Source of the DNA: Verrucomicrobiota bacterium JB023
GTDB lineage: Bacteria > Verrucomicrobiota > Verrucomicrobiia > Verrucomicrobiales > Akkermansiaceae
NCBI GenBank assembly: GCA_030673895.1
Contig: JAUTCR010000005.1
Coordinates: forward strand, 1-64,000
Direction: 5' to 3'
DNA length: 64,000 nt
The position numbers and the translations under genes are program-made. The notes beneath the pieces are model-generated. The model made no database searches. It was not told the origin of the DNA and saw only the letters and a list, made by a program, of their open reading frames with translations. Below, piece after piece: positions 1-8,611 of the stretch (within the stretch, counting starts at the first letter, position 1; each line of letters opens with the position of its first letter).

Positions 1-239
1 CTCAAATTCTCCCGCAACCAAGGCTCAAGCTTCTTTGAATAGGACCAAAATTTTTGAGAGGGCCCCAGTGCGGTGATGCGAAATGGATCATCGCCAAGAT
101 ACCCCGCCTCAGGGTTATCCACGCAAACAACTTCGACCGACCCAAGGCTCTTCTGCAGAGAAGGAGTCAAATTTCTGATCCCTTGCGGAGGCCCTCCGGT
201 CTTGGGATCCATTGAAGCGATGACGCGTAAGACTTTCAC
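1..239 (-). CDS. Glycosyltransferase, family 4-like (N-terminal part; runs off the window)
   Basis: Partial gene with about 79 codons visible from a GTG start at 239-237; the rest lies beyond position 1. The start GTG overlaps the TGA stop of the upstream glycosyltransferase (GTGA, 236-239), the usual sign of translational coupling. The first residues (MKVLRVIASMDPKTGGPPQG, first codon read as Met) have the beta strand and the 'GGPPQGIRNL' pattern of the N-terminal Rossmann domain of GT4 enzymes, which transfer sugars from nucleotide donors onto a growing lipid-linked glycan at the cytoplasmic membrane face. Donor and acceptor cannot be told. It belongs to the exopolysaccharide operon above it. 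Confidence 0.7.
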   Translation of the reverse strand, partial: MKVLRVIASMDPKTGGPPQGIRNLTPSLQKSLGSVEVVCVDNPEAGYLGDDPFRITALGPSQKFWSYSKKLEPWLRENL

Positions 240-1450
240 TGCGTTTCTCTCTCGAAGACTTCCCGATAGATGGATTCGTATCGGTCGATGATTTTGTCTG
301 CATTGAAGCGTCCCGCTTGCGCCAACCGGTTTTGACGCTCTGGCTCGCTGTTTTTGAGTGTTATCAAGTCAAGTTGGGTAGCAGCCGTTTCCGCCCATCT
401 TTGCTTGGCTTGAGCGTCCGCTGAACTCGGCATTCTCGGGATATAATCGACCGCGTCTCCGCCGACTTCCGTCATTGGCGCTTTCTCGGTCATGAGGACA
501 GGGGTGCCACAGGCCAAGGCCTCAAGAGGAGGCCAACCGAAACCTTCTTCCAAACTCGGAAAGACAAATACCTTTGCCAGATTATAGGCTGCTCGAAGTT
601 GTTCGTTTGTGAGATTAGAAAGAAAAATTACTCTCCCCCCTAGCTCTGGAACATCTCCAGCGGCCTCGCGAAGAGCCTGCTTCGGCTCGGGACCGACCAT
701 CACCAGGGCGGGTGCTTCCTGAGTCTGGCTCGCAAGGATTCCCGCTCTCATCTGTTCGAGGTAAGACCGGTAAATCTCAATCACACCAAAGCGATTCTTA
801 TACCATTGATTTCCTCCTACATGGAAAAAGAAAGGCGGGATCTCCTCACTTATAAAATGCGGTTTCAGTGTTTTCCTAGCCTCATCAGCACCAATGGGAT
901 GGTAGTCAAAATTGAGTCCGTTGTAGACGACGGCACTTAGCTCCGGCTCCTTGGCGAGAAAGCGATGGAGATCCTGCTGGGTCGCCTCGGAAATGGAGAT
1001 GAAGTTCCGAAGCCTACGGAATCCGGAACGAATCAAGGATTGATAAATTTTCCCGGATCCCTTTGTCACGTTCTCGGGAAAATCTCCGCAAGCCGAACGT
1101 TGCGCCAGAAAATCATGGCAATGAACAACATGGGGCTCATCGGCAATGTGCCGGGCGATCATTCCCAAGGCATGGTCGCCCACCACAATCAAAGGCCTCT
1201 TTCCCTCCTTCTTCAGGGTTGCGATCCGCTTTTTAAGCTTCGGCGGTGCAAGTAGGTAATCATCGACATAACCCGCGTATTTTCTTAACGCTCCCCCCAC
1301 TCCCTTGAGGCCAGAGAGCACGTCTTTCGAGCGAAACAGCTCCACCTCATAGCCTCTCGCCGTCATCTCCCTGCAAATCATTTCGGCGAACCTCGGCATG
1401 CTCGCCGAACCGAGTCGGTGCGGATGGGTGACGACAATGAGATGCTTCAC
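236..1450 (-). CDS. Glycosyltransferase family 4
   Basis: About 404 residues, the usual size for a GT4 (GT-B fold) enzyme. The N-terminus (KHLIVVTHPHRLGSASMPRF) is the acceptor-binding Rossmann half. The C-terminal half carries the donor-sugar EX7E region around residue 300 (FPSLEEGFGWPPLEALACGT), with both glutamates present. It probably adds one sugar to the repeat unit of the exopolysaccharide; donor unknown. I chose the GTG at 1450; an in-frame TTG at 1459 has a better placed AGG and is equally possible. Its stop overlaps the GTG of the next glycosyltransferase. Family certain, specificity not inferable. Confidence 0.9.
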   Translation of the reverse strand: MKHLIVVTHPHRLGSASMPRFAEMICREMTARGYEVELFRSKDVLSGLKGVGGALRKYAGYVDDYLLAPPKLKKRIATLKKEGKRPLIVVGDHALGMIARHIADEPHVVHCHDFLAQRSACGDFPENVTKGSGKIYQSLIRSGFRRLRNFISISEATQQDLHRFLAKEPELSAVVYNGLNFDYHPIGADEARKTLKPHFISEEIPPFFFHVGGNQWYKNRFGVIEIYRSYLEQMRAGILASQTQEAPALVMVGPEPKQALREAAGDVPELGGRVIFLSNLTNEQLRAAYNLAKVFVFPSLEEGFGWPPLEALACGTPVLMTEKAPMTEVGGDAVDYIPRMPSSADAQAKQRWAETAATQLDLITLKNSEPERQNRLAQAGRFNADKIIDRYESIYREVFERETQ

Positions 1451-1525
1451 GTGAATCAATTGTACCTGAAAACTAGATGGATAGGACCTAGCCAGGATGG
1501 CGGGAGCTTGGAATCAGAAACAGCT

Positions 1526-2881
1526 TTAGCAGGACCGCACCCCGGCCTGCTTCAGCCAGGCAAGAACGAGTCCGGTGGTAATTGCAAAAGCGCCTAGCTG
1601 CGTCGCTTGCCCCCACAGTCCGTAAAGAATCATCGGGATGGCGGCGGCACCAAAGACCAGAGGAATCGACTGCCCCGCGAGCGAGGTCCTCAGACATTGG
1701 ACTCCGATGTTCCAAGCGAGAACAAAGCGGAGAATCATCATTGCGAGACCCAAAACCGGTCCCAATTCACTCATTACCCGCGGAAATTCTTCCTCTCCAA
1801 GCTCGAAGCTCCGGGCGCCACTCGCATAGATGGCCCCCACTTGGGTTCCAAGGCCGATGCCATGCCCAAAGATCGGAATCTCAAACCCCTTGGCAAGCGG
1901 CTTGGTCACCGTGTCCAAGACCCGACCGACCAAGGCTCGCTGAACACCCCCCCGTTCAGAAGTAGAATTATTCCAACGGGAACCAAAAGCCTCGGAAGCT
2001 TCTCGGAATTCCGGATGAAGGGTAGAAAGTCCGATGATCAGCATGAAGATGGCCGCTCCACCAATGATGCGCCCAGGGTTCACCATGCCGCTTCTGAGAA
2101 GGCCGACAAAGCCAGCAAGAACGACCAGCACAACTCCAACCACGAGAAACCGACTAATGGAGACGGGGCAAGCGAGAAAAATCGCCATACCCGAGAGAGC
2201 AAGGAGAGGTAGTGAAGCTTTTTGGAGAAAATAAAGGGAAAACCACATCGCCGTCACCATGGGATACAAGCAAGCTGTTCCTGAGATGAAGCTGAACGTT
2301 CCCGGAGGCCGGTGCTTCCCCATTGCCCCGGCGAAAACCGAAGTCCCCTCACCACCTGGACCGATATTAACAAGCGCTGAAGCTGGCGATTTGTATTGAA
2401 CGATAAGCAGAAGAGTCATTGGTACTGATAGCCACATCCCCCACCTCGAAACCGTTACCAAATCCTTTCTGCTCAGGACGTCCCTGATCACGAACACCAA
2501 GGGGAAATGGAGTAAAAAAGTACGCACGCCGAATCCGGCAACAAACAAATTTCCATGACCGAAAGTGAGTGCAAAAAAACAGCCCAATGAAGAGATCAAA
2601 AAACAAGCGACAATGTACCCATTATTCGGAAAACGTCCCTGATATAACCTGATAAAGTAGATAAGCAGGACGACAGGATCCCTCACAATGAGGAGTGGAG
2701 TAGCGAGTTGCGGAATGAACCACTTCCTCAAGGCTCCTTCAAAGATCCAAAGCAGAAAATAGATGAAAATAAGCCATTTGACACCCTGCTCAAGATTCAG
2801 CTGAAACCCGTCTCGCTTTGTCTTCGGCGAACGCGGAGGCGATTTTGAGTCTGGTCCCAGTTGATAGCTGACCTCGTTCAT
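1526..2881 (-). CDS. O-antigen polymerase/ligase-like membrane protein (Wzy/WaaL type)
   Basis: 451 residues, mostly hydrophobic, with roughly ten to twelve likely membrane segments and a cytoplasmic Lys/Arg/Pro-rich N-terminus of about 30 residues. Near residues 47-56 it has the EGALRKWFIP motif seen in exopolysaccharide polymerase-like proteins, and a long polar loop in the C-terminal half, as Wzy and WaaL proteins have. Expected role: joining repeat units, or moving the finished chain, at the periplasmic side of the inner membrane. The ATG at 2881 is preceded by AAGGAAG at a suitable distance. It sits between GT4 genes. Membrane polymerase is well supported by context; polymerase versus ligase is open. 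Confidence 0.8.
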   Translation of the reverse strand: MNEVSYQLGPDSKSPPRSPKTKRDGFQLNLEQGVKWLIFIYFLLWIFEGALRKWFIPQLATPLLIVRDPVVLLIYFIRLYQGRFPNNGYIVACFLISSLGCFFALTFGHGNLFVAGFGVRTFLLHFPLVFVIRDVLSRKDLVTVSRWGMWLSVPMTLLLIVQYKSPASALVNIGPGGEGTSVFAGAMGKHRPPGTFSFISGTACLYPMVTAMWFSLYFLQKASLPLLALSGMAIFLACPVSISRFLVVGVVLVVLAGFVGLLRSGMVNPGRIIGGAAIFMLIIGLSTLHPEFREASEAFGSRWNNSTSERGGVQRALVGRVLDTVTKPLAKGFEIPIFGHGIGLGTQVGAIYASGARSFELGEEEFPRVMSELGPVLGLAMMILRFVLAWNIGVQCLRTSLAGQSIPLVFGAAAIPMILYGLWGQATQLGAFAITTGLVLAWLKQAGVRSC

Positions 2882-2940
2882 ATTCCCAATCTTCCTTGGA
2901 GGTAAGGATTAAGGCAGCCTACGAAAGATCCACGCGAGAC

Positions 2941-4185
2941 TCACCTGATGGCGTAAGGACCGATCGCTTTGACTAGATCTTGACGATATTTCTCCCAAGT
3001 CAACCGGGTCGCCTTATTCTTTGCCTTTTCACTCATTTCCTTCAGCAAGTCGCGGTCCGAATTGAGCAACTCCAATTTCTCTGCGATTGCTTGGGAATCA
3101 CGAATTGGGACTACAAATCCATCCTCACCTTCTGTTAAGATATCCGGTCCACAGGTGTGGGCTGTCGTGATTACAGGCAAACCCATCGTCAAAGCTTCCG
3201 TGACAACTAGACCAAATCCCTCGAAAAGAGACGGAAAAACGAGAACATCATGCTGGCTCATCTCTTCGAGAATCCCTTCGTGAGGCAGAGACTGCACCCA
3301 GCGATGCTCGTTCAGAGCATTCTCCAAGGGCGGACAGGTCTCTGCCGGCGTTCTGCCAATGATCGTCAGCTCAACGGATTTGCCCAATGATTCCACGGCA
3401 TCAAGAAGGTAGGAGACGCCCTTTCGCTGAGATAAACCTCCGACAAATAGAACCTTCAACCGACCATTACCGTTTGCATTAGAGCTCGCAGTAGGCCAGA
3501 GAGTTCGCTCGGGAGTCCCGTAAGGAACGACATGGACATCCTCCACATCAAACGGAGCTTCGCGGATCGTGGAAGCAGTAAACTGACTGGCAACTACAAT
3601 ACTATCAGCATTAGCCAACTCCTCGTCCTTGCGACGGAGCTTATTTTCACTATCCCCTAGAGCACTCATCGTCATCGCCCATTCAGGATTAATTTCAGCC
3701 TCCTCAGCCTGGATTCGTCGGGCCGCTCTCCAATAACCAATCGGCAAATCGTAGATACAGTTAATGCCCGCTTTCTTAGCAAATTCAAAAGTCTCCCTCG
3801 CGCCGTCCTCGTAAGCATAAACAGCGGAAGGATGAAAATCACCATCCTTGAGAGCACGGGCTACTTTCAGATCGAGTTCATGATAAACCCGATCAATGCA
3901 GAACGAGCCTTTCTCTGACCGAGTCACTTCTCTCAAATTGAGTTTGAAGGAGATTAATCGAAGCAACTCCCTAAGGGGTTGTTGGGTGGTAAGAGATGCA
4001 AGGTCACCTCGGTAACGACGACGTTCAAATTCCGGAGCTAGACGGATCTTGGAAAGAACGTCGAAAATCTGACCGTCGAAAGTCGCTACTGTCGTAAAAA
4101 ATTGCTCAAGTAGACCTTCGTCATAGAAAGCGTCCAATGCGGAACGAACAAAAGAGTTTCCTGTTGGATGCGACAACAAAATCAT
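2941..4185 (-). CDS. Glycosyltransferase family 4
   Basis: 414 residues with a GT-B fold pattern. A C-terminal GT1-type domain starts near residue 240 (LKVLFVGGLSQRKGVSYLLD), and the EX7E donor site lies near residue 318 (FPSLFEGFGLVVTEALTMGL). The N-terminal part begins MILLSHPTGNSFVRSALDAF, the style of GT4 enzymes that act on a lipid-linked acceptor. Starts with ATG at 4185; no clear Shine-Dalgarno is visible. It follows the first of two related GT2 genes by 37 bases, so it is probably in the same transcript. Base composition is lower in GC than the housekeeping genes of the window. Confidence 0.9.
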   Translation of the reverse strand: MILLSHPTGNSFVRSALDAFYDEGLLEQFFTTVATFDGQIFDVLSKIRLAPEFERRRYRGDLASLTTQQPLRELLRLISFKLNLREVTRSEKGSFCIDRVYHELDLKVARALKDGDFHPSAVYAYEDGARETFEFAKKAGINCIYDLPIGYWRAARRIQAEEAEINPEWAMTMSALGDSENKLRRKDEELANADSIVVASQFTASTIREAPFDVEDVHVVPYGTPERTLWPTASSNANGNGRLKVLFVGGLSQRKGVSYLLDAVESLGKSVELTIIGRTPAETCPPLENALNEHRWVQSLPHEGILEEMSQHDVLVFPSLFEGFGLVVTEALTMGLPVITTAHTCGPDILTEGEDGFVVPIRDSQAIAEKLELLNSDRDLLKEMSEKAKNKATRLTWEKYRQDLVKAIGPYAIR

Positions 4186-4222
4186 ATAGTTATTATCAGT
4201 GACATCAAAATCAAAAAGACGT

Positions 4223-5221
4223 TCAAAACATCTTTCCTAAACACCCTACCAGCTTGGCCTCCATCTTTCTCCCCCGTCTTTCAAGGCCCGAGGACCAACC
4301 TTGGACTGCAGAACGTTGCATTTTCTTCCAATCCGGAAGTTTGTATTTTTTCTTAAACAAAAAAGGGATCACCAAGAATCCTGGATGTCGACTACCACCG
4401 ACTAGGGAAGTCCGAAGAAACGCCAACCACAACCGGTGCCGGGGCCCATAGCGACTGACAGTAAAATACTGATTGTGACGAACTTGACTATCATAATGGA
4501 GATTGTGATCTCGCTCATCACCTTTTTCCCTTTTGCCACAGTTGTGCAGAACCGAAATATTTTTGCTGAAATAATTCCTGAACTTCTGTGCTTTAACGTA
4601 ATACCCAATCAGCATTTCAGTTCCGAGAACCGTCCCTTCGCCTGCCATCCCTTCCGAAATATCAAGGCCTGAAATGAGTTCCCTCCTCCAGGCCATATTT
4701 ACCCCTTTGGGATAGTGGATCTCGGTCAATTCGTTCACCGGAGGACAGTGATGATTTCCGTGAAACTTACCAAAGAGATCCAACTTACCAAAAACGCTCT
4801 TTGATTCCGATCGATCCTTATAATCAAGCCCAGTGACCAATCGGTCTCTCCCTCCCACTCCGCCGGCTTCAGGATGCTTCTGGAAGAAAGCATGAATCTC
4901 CTCGATCCAGTTTTCATCCGGGATTGCATCGTCGTCAGTGAAAGCAACAATGTCAGATTTTGCGTGATTGAGACCGCGAGTCATCGCGCAAGCCAGCCCC
5001 GGCTCAGTCACTGCTACGGGACGAAGATTCGCTACCGAGTCACGGACTTCTTGAATAACTCGGAAATTTTCCTGATCAGTGTCTCGATAAACCACCACGA
5101 TCTCATTGGGGCTTAAAGTCTGCCTGGTAAACGCCTTGAGACAAGTCCTTAAGTCTTCCGGCCTTTTGTAACTAGGCAAAATGACTCCAACCGAAAACTT
5201 CTCGGATTTCATATTTTTCAT
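4223..5221 (-). CDS. Glycosyltransferase family 2 (paralogue of the next gene upstream)
   Basis: 332 residues with a GT-A fold. N-terminus VGVILPSYKRPEDLRTCLKA, metal/nucleotide site AFTDDDAIPDENW near residue 94, then conserved blocks HPEAGGVGGRDR and HYPKGVNMAWRRELI. The ATG at 5221 follows GAGG at 7 bases, one of the best ribosome sites of the locus. It is clearly homologous along its full length to the product of 5290-6297: shared GNHHCP, PKGVNMAWR, SEGM.GEG and GGSRHPG blocks. It is likely to add a sugar to the repeat unit; the donor is unknown. The pair looks like a tandem duplication followed by divergence. Confidence 0.9.
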   Translation of the reverse strand: MKNMKSEKFSVGVILPSYKRPEDLRTCLKAFTRQTLSPNEIVVVYRDTDQENFRVIQEVRDSVANLRPVAVTEPGLACAMTRGLNHAKSDIVAFTDDDAIPDENWIEEIHAFFQKHPEAGGVGGRDRLVTGLDYKDRSESKSVFGKLDLFGKFHGNHHCPPVNELTEIHYPKGVNMAWRRELISGLDISEGMAGEGTVLGTEMLIGYYVKAQKFRNYFSKNISVLHNCGKREKGDERDHNLHYDSQVRHNQYFTVSRYGPRHRLWLAFLRTSLVGGSRHPGFLVIPFLFKKKYKLPDWKKMQRSAVQGWSSGLERRGRKMEAKLVGCLGKMF

Positions 5222-5289
5222 CTACTTACCTCGCTTGCACGAGATGGATTCCTGCCGAAGCAGCAGCTGTTAAAAAACACCTAAAGGAT

Positions 5290-6297
5290 CTATTTCAATA
5301 ACCGGCTCAAAATATAGCCGACAACTGATACCGCATCGGCCTGAGCGAAACAATTCCTTTTCTTAAGACCTGCCTCCCAACCAACACATGCACAGCTCAG
5401 GATCTGCCAAAGCTCCTCGATTGAATAGTTTTGTCGGCCAAAAAATGGCAAAGCCAGAAGTCCAGGATGGCGACTACCCCCGATTAGGGCACATCGCAAA
5501 AAGGCGGGCCAAAGCCTCTCTTTAGGACCATAGTGGCTAACCACGTAGAACTTATTGTGAAGAACTTGCTTGGAAAAGGGAAGATTATCCTCCCTTTCAT
5601 CTCCTTCACTCCTTTCAGAGACATTATGTTTAACTGAAATTTTGTCAGACAAATATACCTGAAAGCCTTTTGCCTTAACCACGTATCCCAGAACCATCTC
5701 GGTGCAAGGAACCGCTCCCTCACCCCACATGCCTTCGGAGACATCGATATCTTGGATCAACGAACTTCTCCACGCCATGTTCACTCCCTTGGGGTAGTCT
5801 ACTTCGACCAAATCAGCACCGATGGGACAATGATGATTCCCGTGAAAACGTCCCCAACGATCCAAACAACCGAACGTGCTGGCCTTTGGCGGAGAGTCCT
5901 TCTCCGGAAGACCGGAGGCAAATCGGTCTCGACCGCCCACCCCCCCAGCTTCGGGATTTTTCTCAAAAAACGAAATGATTTCTTTCACCCAATCTTCATC
6001 AGGCTCTGCATCATCGTCTGTGAATGCGATAATCTCTCCCCCTGATGATTCCACTCCCTTGTTAATCGCATGAGCCAAGCCCGGACTGTGAACCTCGATT
6101 CGTCGCAGAGTCGTGTGGGAAAGTCGCGCGGAATCAAGAAACGTTCTCGTTTCCAAGTCCTCTTCTCGATAAACAATGATGACCTCGTCAGGCGCGACGA
6201 GCTGCCTCTCTAATGAACGAAGACAGACTTTCAAGTCTTCCGTTCTTTTGTAACTGGGAACAATGACGCTTACCGAGGTCTTTTGCACAGCACTCAA
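5290..6297 (-). CDS. Glycosyltransferase family 2 (paralogue of the next gene downstream)
   Basis: 335 residues, GT-A fold: SVSVIVPSYKRTEDLKVCLR at the N-terminus and the aspartate motif AFTDDDAEPDEDWVKEI near residue 95. It aligns without large gaps to the neighbouring GT2 (4223-5221), sharing GGVGGRDRF, FHGNHHCP, YPKGVNMAWR, GEGA and GGSRHPG. The first codon is TTG at 6297; a GTG three codons on is an alternative. It starts 14 bases after the stop of the GT4 gene 6312-7472, so the two are surely co-transcribed. Substrate unknown; the two paralogues may add the same or successive sugars. Confidence 0.9.
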   Translation of the reverse strand: MSAVQKTSVSVIVPSYKRTEDLKVCLRSLERQLVAPDEVIIVYREEDLETRTFLDSARLSHTTLRRIEVHSPGLAHAINKGVESSGGEIIAFTDDDAEPDEDWVKEIISFFEKNPEAGGVGGRDRFASGLPEKDSPPKASTFGCLDRWGRFHGNHHCPIGADLVEVDYPKGVNMAWRSSLIQDIDVSEGMWGEGAVPCTEMVLGYVVKAKGFQVYLSDKISVKHNVSERSEGDEREDNLPFSKQVLHNKFYVVSHYGPKERLWPAFLRCALIGGSRHPGLLALPFFGRQNYSIEELWQILSCACVGWEAGLKKRNCFAQADAVSVVGYILSRLLK

Positions 6298-6311
6298 AGG
6301 GTTTCACCGAT

Positions 6312-7472
6312 TTACTCACCCATTCCAAGGGACTTGAGGAAGAGATTGCAACTTTTCTCCCAAGTCATCCCGGATGCTACTTTTCGAGAGCGTTGAGATA
6401 GCTCAGTCAGCTTTTTTCTATCTAACACCAGATTACTCGTTACAGAAACAAGTTCGTCGATTGATTGTGAGCGTATGATGAGCTCGCATGAGACCTTTTC
6501 CAGCAAATCCGTCGTCCCAGGTGCCGCGTATCCAACAACGGGGATCCCTGCTTGCATTAGCTCTATCACTCCAAGGGGCATACCCTCCATGAAACTAGGG
6601 AACCAGGATGCGTGGCAACCATTCAATAGACCGGGCAACTGATCGGGCTCGAAAGACTCCACAACTTCAATTGAATCCCGGTTTTCAGGAAAGAAATCCC
6701 GCAGCACTTCTTCGCTTTTAATACCTGAACCCAGTATCTTCAGTCTCGTATTTGGAATTGCTTCTTGAAGCTTCTGAAAAGCTTTTCCCATGATAGCCCC
6801 CCCTTTACGGGGACCCCATCCACCGACAAAAACTAGTTTGATTTCGTCACTATTATCCGAGCGAGTTACAGAGGAAAGTTCGGCAGCTCGTTCCCTGGAA
6901 AGGCCGTTCTCGATGACTGTTGTTTTGTCTGCAAATCCAAGGACTTCTCCGACATAACGCCCTTCCAGATTTGTCAGCATATGGATGGCGTCGGCTTCCC
7001 GAAAACCATGTTCTACGACTTTCAGCGGTAATCCAGCAAGCCGCCGGCCAGCTTCTGCAGCCAAGTAGGCAACCCGAAATTTACCACTTAACGATTGTGC
7101 CCGGACGCGTGACACAGAACGTTTTTGATAAGCGCTGAAAAAATGAATCAATCCATTCGATTTGGCAATAATCTGGCCATCAAATCCATAACGTTCCCTG
7201 GGGAACCGTAATAAGCGGTGCTCCATTTGCACCACATCATATTTGTGACCGTCACGCCGAATCTTGTCGAGAACGGCTTTTTGAAAGGTATAAGTTTGGA
7301 AATACTTCCCTACTCTCCCCTTCGGGACGCCCACATCGTCGTAACTGAAGCTCTCAACTCGATGTCCCCGTCGCGCGAGCTCCTTCGAAAGCTCGATCGA
7401 CACTCGGGCCGTGCCATCACGGCTAGTCCAAGGACGGTCAACGCAAAATAAAAAACTTGCAGGCTTCATCAT
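6312..7472 (-). CDS. Glycosyltransferase family 4
   Basis: 386 residues. N-terminal domain begins FLFCVDRPWTSRDGTARVSI; the donor half starts near residue 206 (IKLVFVGGWGPRKGG), and the EX7E-like site lies near residue 290 (WFPSFMEGMPLGVIELMQAG). Start ATG at 7472 overlaps the TGA of the upstream GT4 (ATGA, 7469-7472), which suggests coupled translation. GT-B retaining transferase of the exopolysaccharide pathway at the inner membrane; sugar specificity cannot be read from the sequence. Confidence 0.9.
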   Translation of the reverse strand: MMKPASFLFCVDRPWTSRDGTARVSIELSKELARRGHRVESFSYDDVGVPKGRVGKYFQTYTFQKAVLDKIRRDGHKYDVVQMEHRLLRFPRERYGFDGQIIAKSNGLIHFFSAYQKRSVSRVRAQSLSGKFRVAYLAAEAGRRLAGLPLKVVEHGFREADAIHMLTNLEGRYVGEVLGFADKTTVIENGLSRERAAELSSVTRSDNSDEIKLVFVGGWGPRKGGAIMGKAFQKLQEAIPNTRLKILGSGIKSEEVLRDFFPENRDSIEVVESFEPDQLPGLLNGCHASWFPSFMEGMPLGVIELMQAGIPVVGYAAPGTTDLLEKVSCELIIRSQSIDELVSVTSNLVLDRKKLTELSQRSRKVASGMTWEKSCNLFLKSLGMGE

Positions 7473-8611
7473 CTAAGCTGGCTCGTCATCAGAGAAAGCA
7501 CGTGGGAGGTTGACCGGTCGAGACCTCGTAGTTGACAAAATCGTCCAAATGCCGATTCCCCCAAGCTTTCGAGCCTTTGCTGATTGTCCCAGAGTTTTTC
7601 CAACCCATCGAGAAGAAGCTGAACAGTTGGAGCGGGCACCACAAAACCGCTTTCGCCTTCCTTCACGCAATCCGCATTCCCTCCGACATCCGTGACCACT
7701 GCAGGTCGTCCTGCCGCCATCGATTCCAAGAGCACGATAGGTGTGCCCTCCATCCGCGAAGGAAGAAGGCATACGTGACATTTTTCCCAAATTTCTTCTG
7801 CTTTAGACACATGACCATGAAAGAGGCATCTTGCATCAAGACCGTAGAAAGTTGCCATCGTTTTCAAATATTCCTCATCGGCACCATCTCCATAAAGATT
7901 TAACGTCCACTTTCTTTCCCTCCAGGCCGGAGAGCCCAAGGCTTCCATCAAGATGTCGTGACCTTTATGCGGACAAGACAGTCGCCCAACAATTGCGAAA
8001 TGAAGACCCTCATCTTCAGAAGGCCAGTCGAGCACCTTCTTCGGCGGAGAAAATCCGATTGGATTATCAACGACTGATCCCGAACCATCGAAGAGGAGTG
8101 TCTTCCGGATCACTTCTTCGTTGCGCTGACTGACGAAAAGATTCTCTTTTGCCTTATGGAGAATCTCGGCCAAGCACTTCCTGCGGTGATTCGAGAGATC
8201 GAGAAATTCAGGAACAAGTTGGAAAAGAGTTAAATAAGGAATACCGGACGTTAACAGGAAATCACGAAAGCCATGCATTCGAGGATCTTGGACCAAGTCA
8301 GTCGGATTCGCCTGGCTCACCAGGATAACATCGGGAGAACTTTTTTTAAGCGCGAGGACGGGATCCTTGATGCGACGCTGTATTTTGAGCATCTTGGAAT
8401 TGAGCGAACCCAGGAAATTCTGGGGACGCAGATGAAGCTTGGCTCCCTTCTTTGCCAGTTCGTCCAACTTCGGGGAAATCTTCTGCCATCCGGTAGCGAA
8501 AATCGAAACCTGATGCCCCTCTTGCAAAGCTTTTGCGGCCACATCCGACCACAGCTCTTCGCTCCCTCCCCAAGGAGTCGCCGCCAAGGTTGTGATAAAT
8601 CCTAAGTGCAT
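7469..8611 (-). CDS. Glycosyltransferase family 4
   Basis: About 380 residues from the ATG at 8611 (MHLGFITTLAATPWGGSEEL); a TTG four codons earlier is possible but would overlap the previous gene more. The 'TPWGGSEE' N-terminal motif is typical of GT4 enzymes. The donor-binding half has FAIVGRLSCPHKGHDILMEA and the EX7E site CLLPSRMEGTPIVLLESMAA. It overlaps the upstream gene by 10 bases and the downstream gene by 4, so it lies inside one operon. One of the series of sugar transferases for the exported polysaccharide; donor unknown. Confidence 0.9.
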   Translation of the reverse strand: MHLGFITTLAATPWGGSEELWSDVAAKALQEGHQVSIFATGWQKISPKLDELAKKGAKLHLRPQNFLGSLNSKMLKIQRRIKDPVLALKKSSPDVILVSQANPTDLVQDPRMHGFRDFLLTSGIPYLTLFQLVPEFLDLSNHRRKCLAEILHKAKENLFVSQRNEEVIRKTLLFDGSGSVVDNPIGFSPPKKVLDWPSEDEGLHFAIVGRLSCPHKGHDILMEALGSPAWRERKWTLNLYGDGADEEYLKTMATFYGLDARCLFHGHVSKAEEIWEKCHVCLLPSRMEGTPIVLLESMAAGRPAVVTDVGGNADCVKEGESGFVVPAPTVQLLLDGLEKLWDNQQRLESLGESAFGRFCQLRGLDRSTSHVLSLMTSQLR

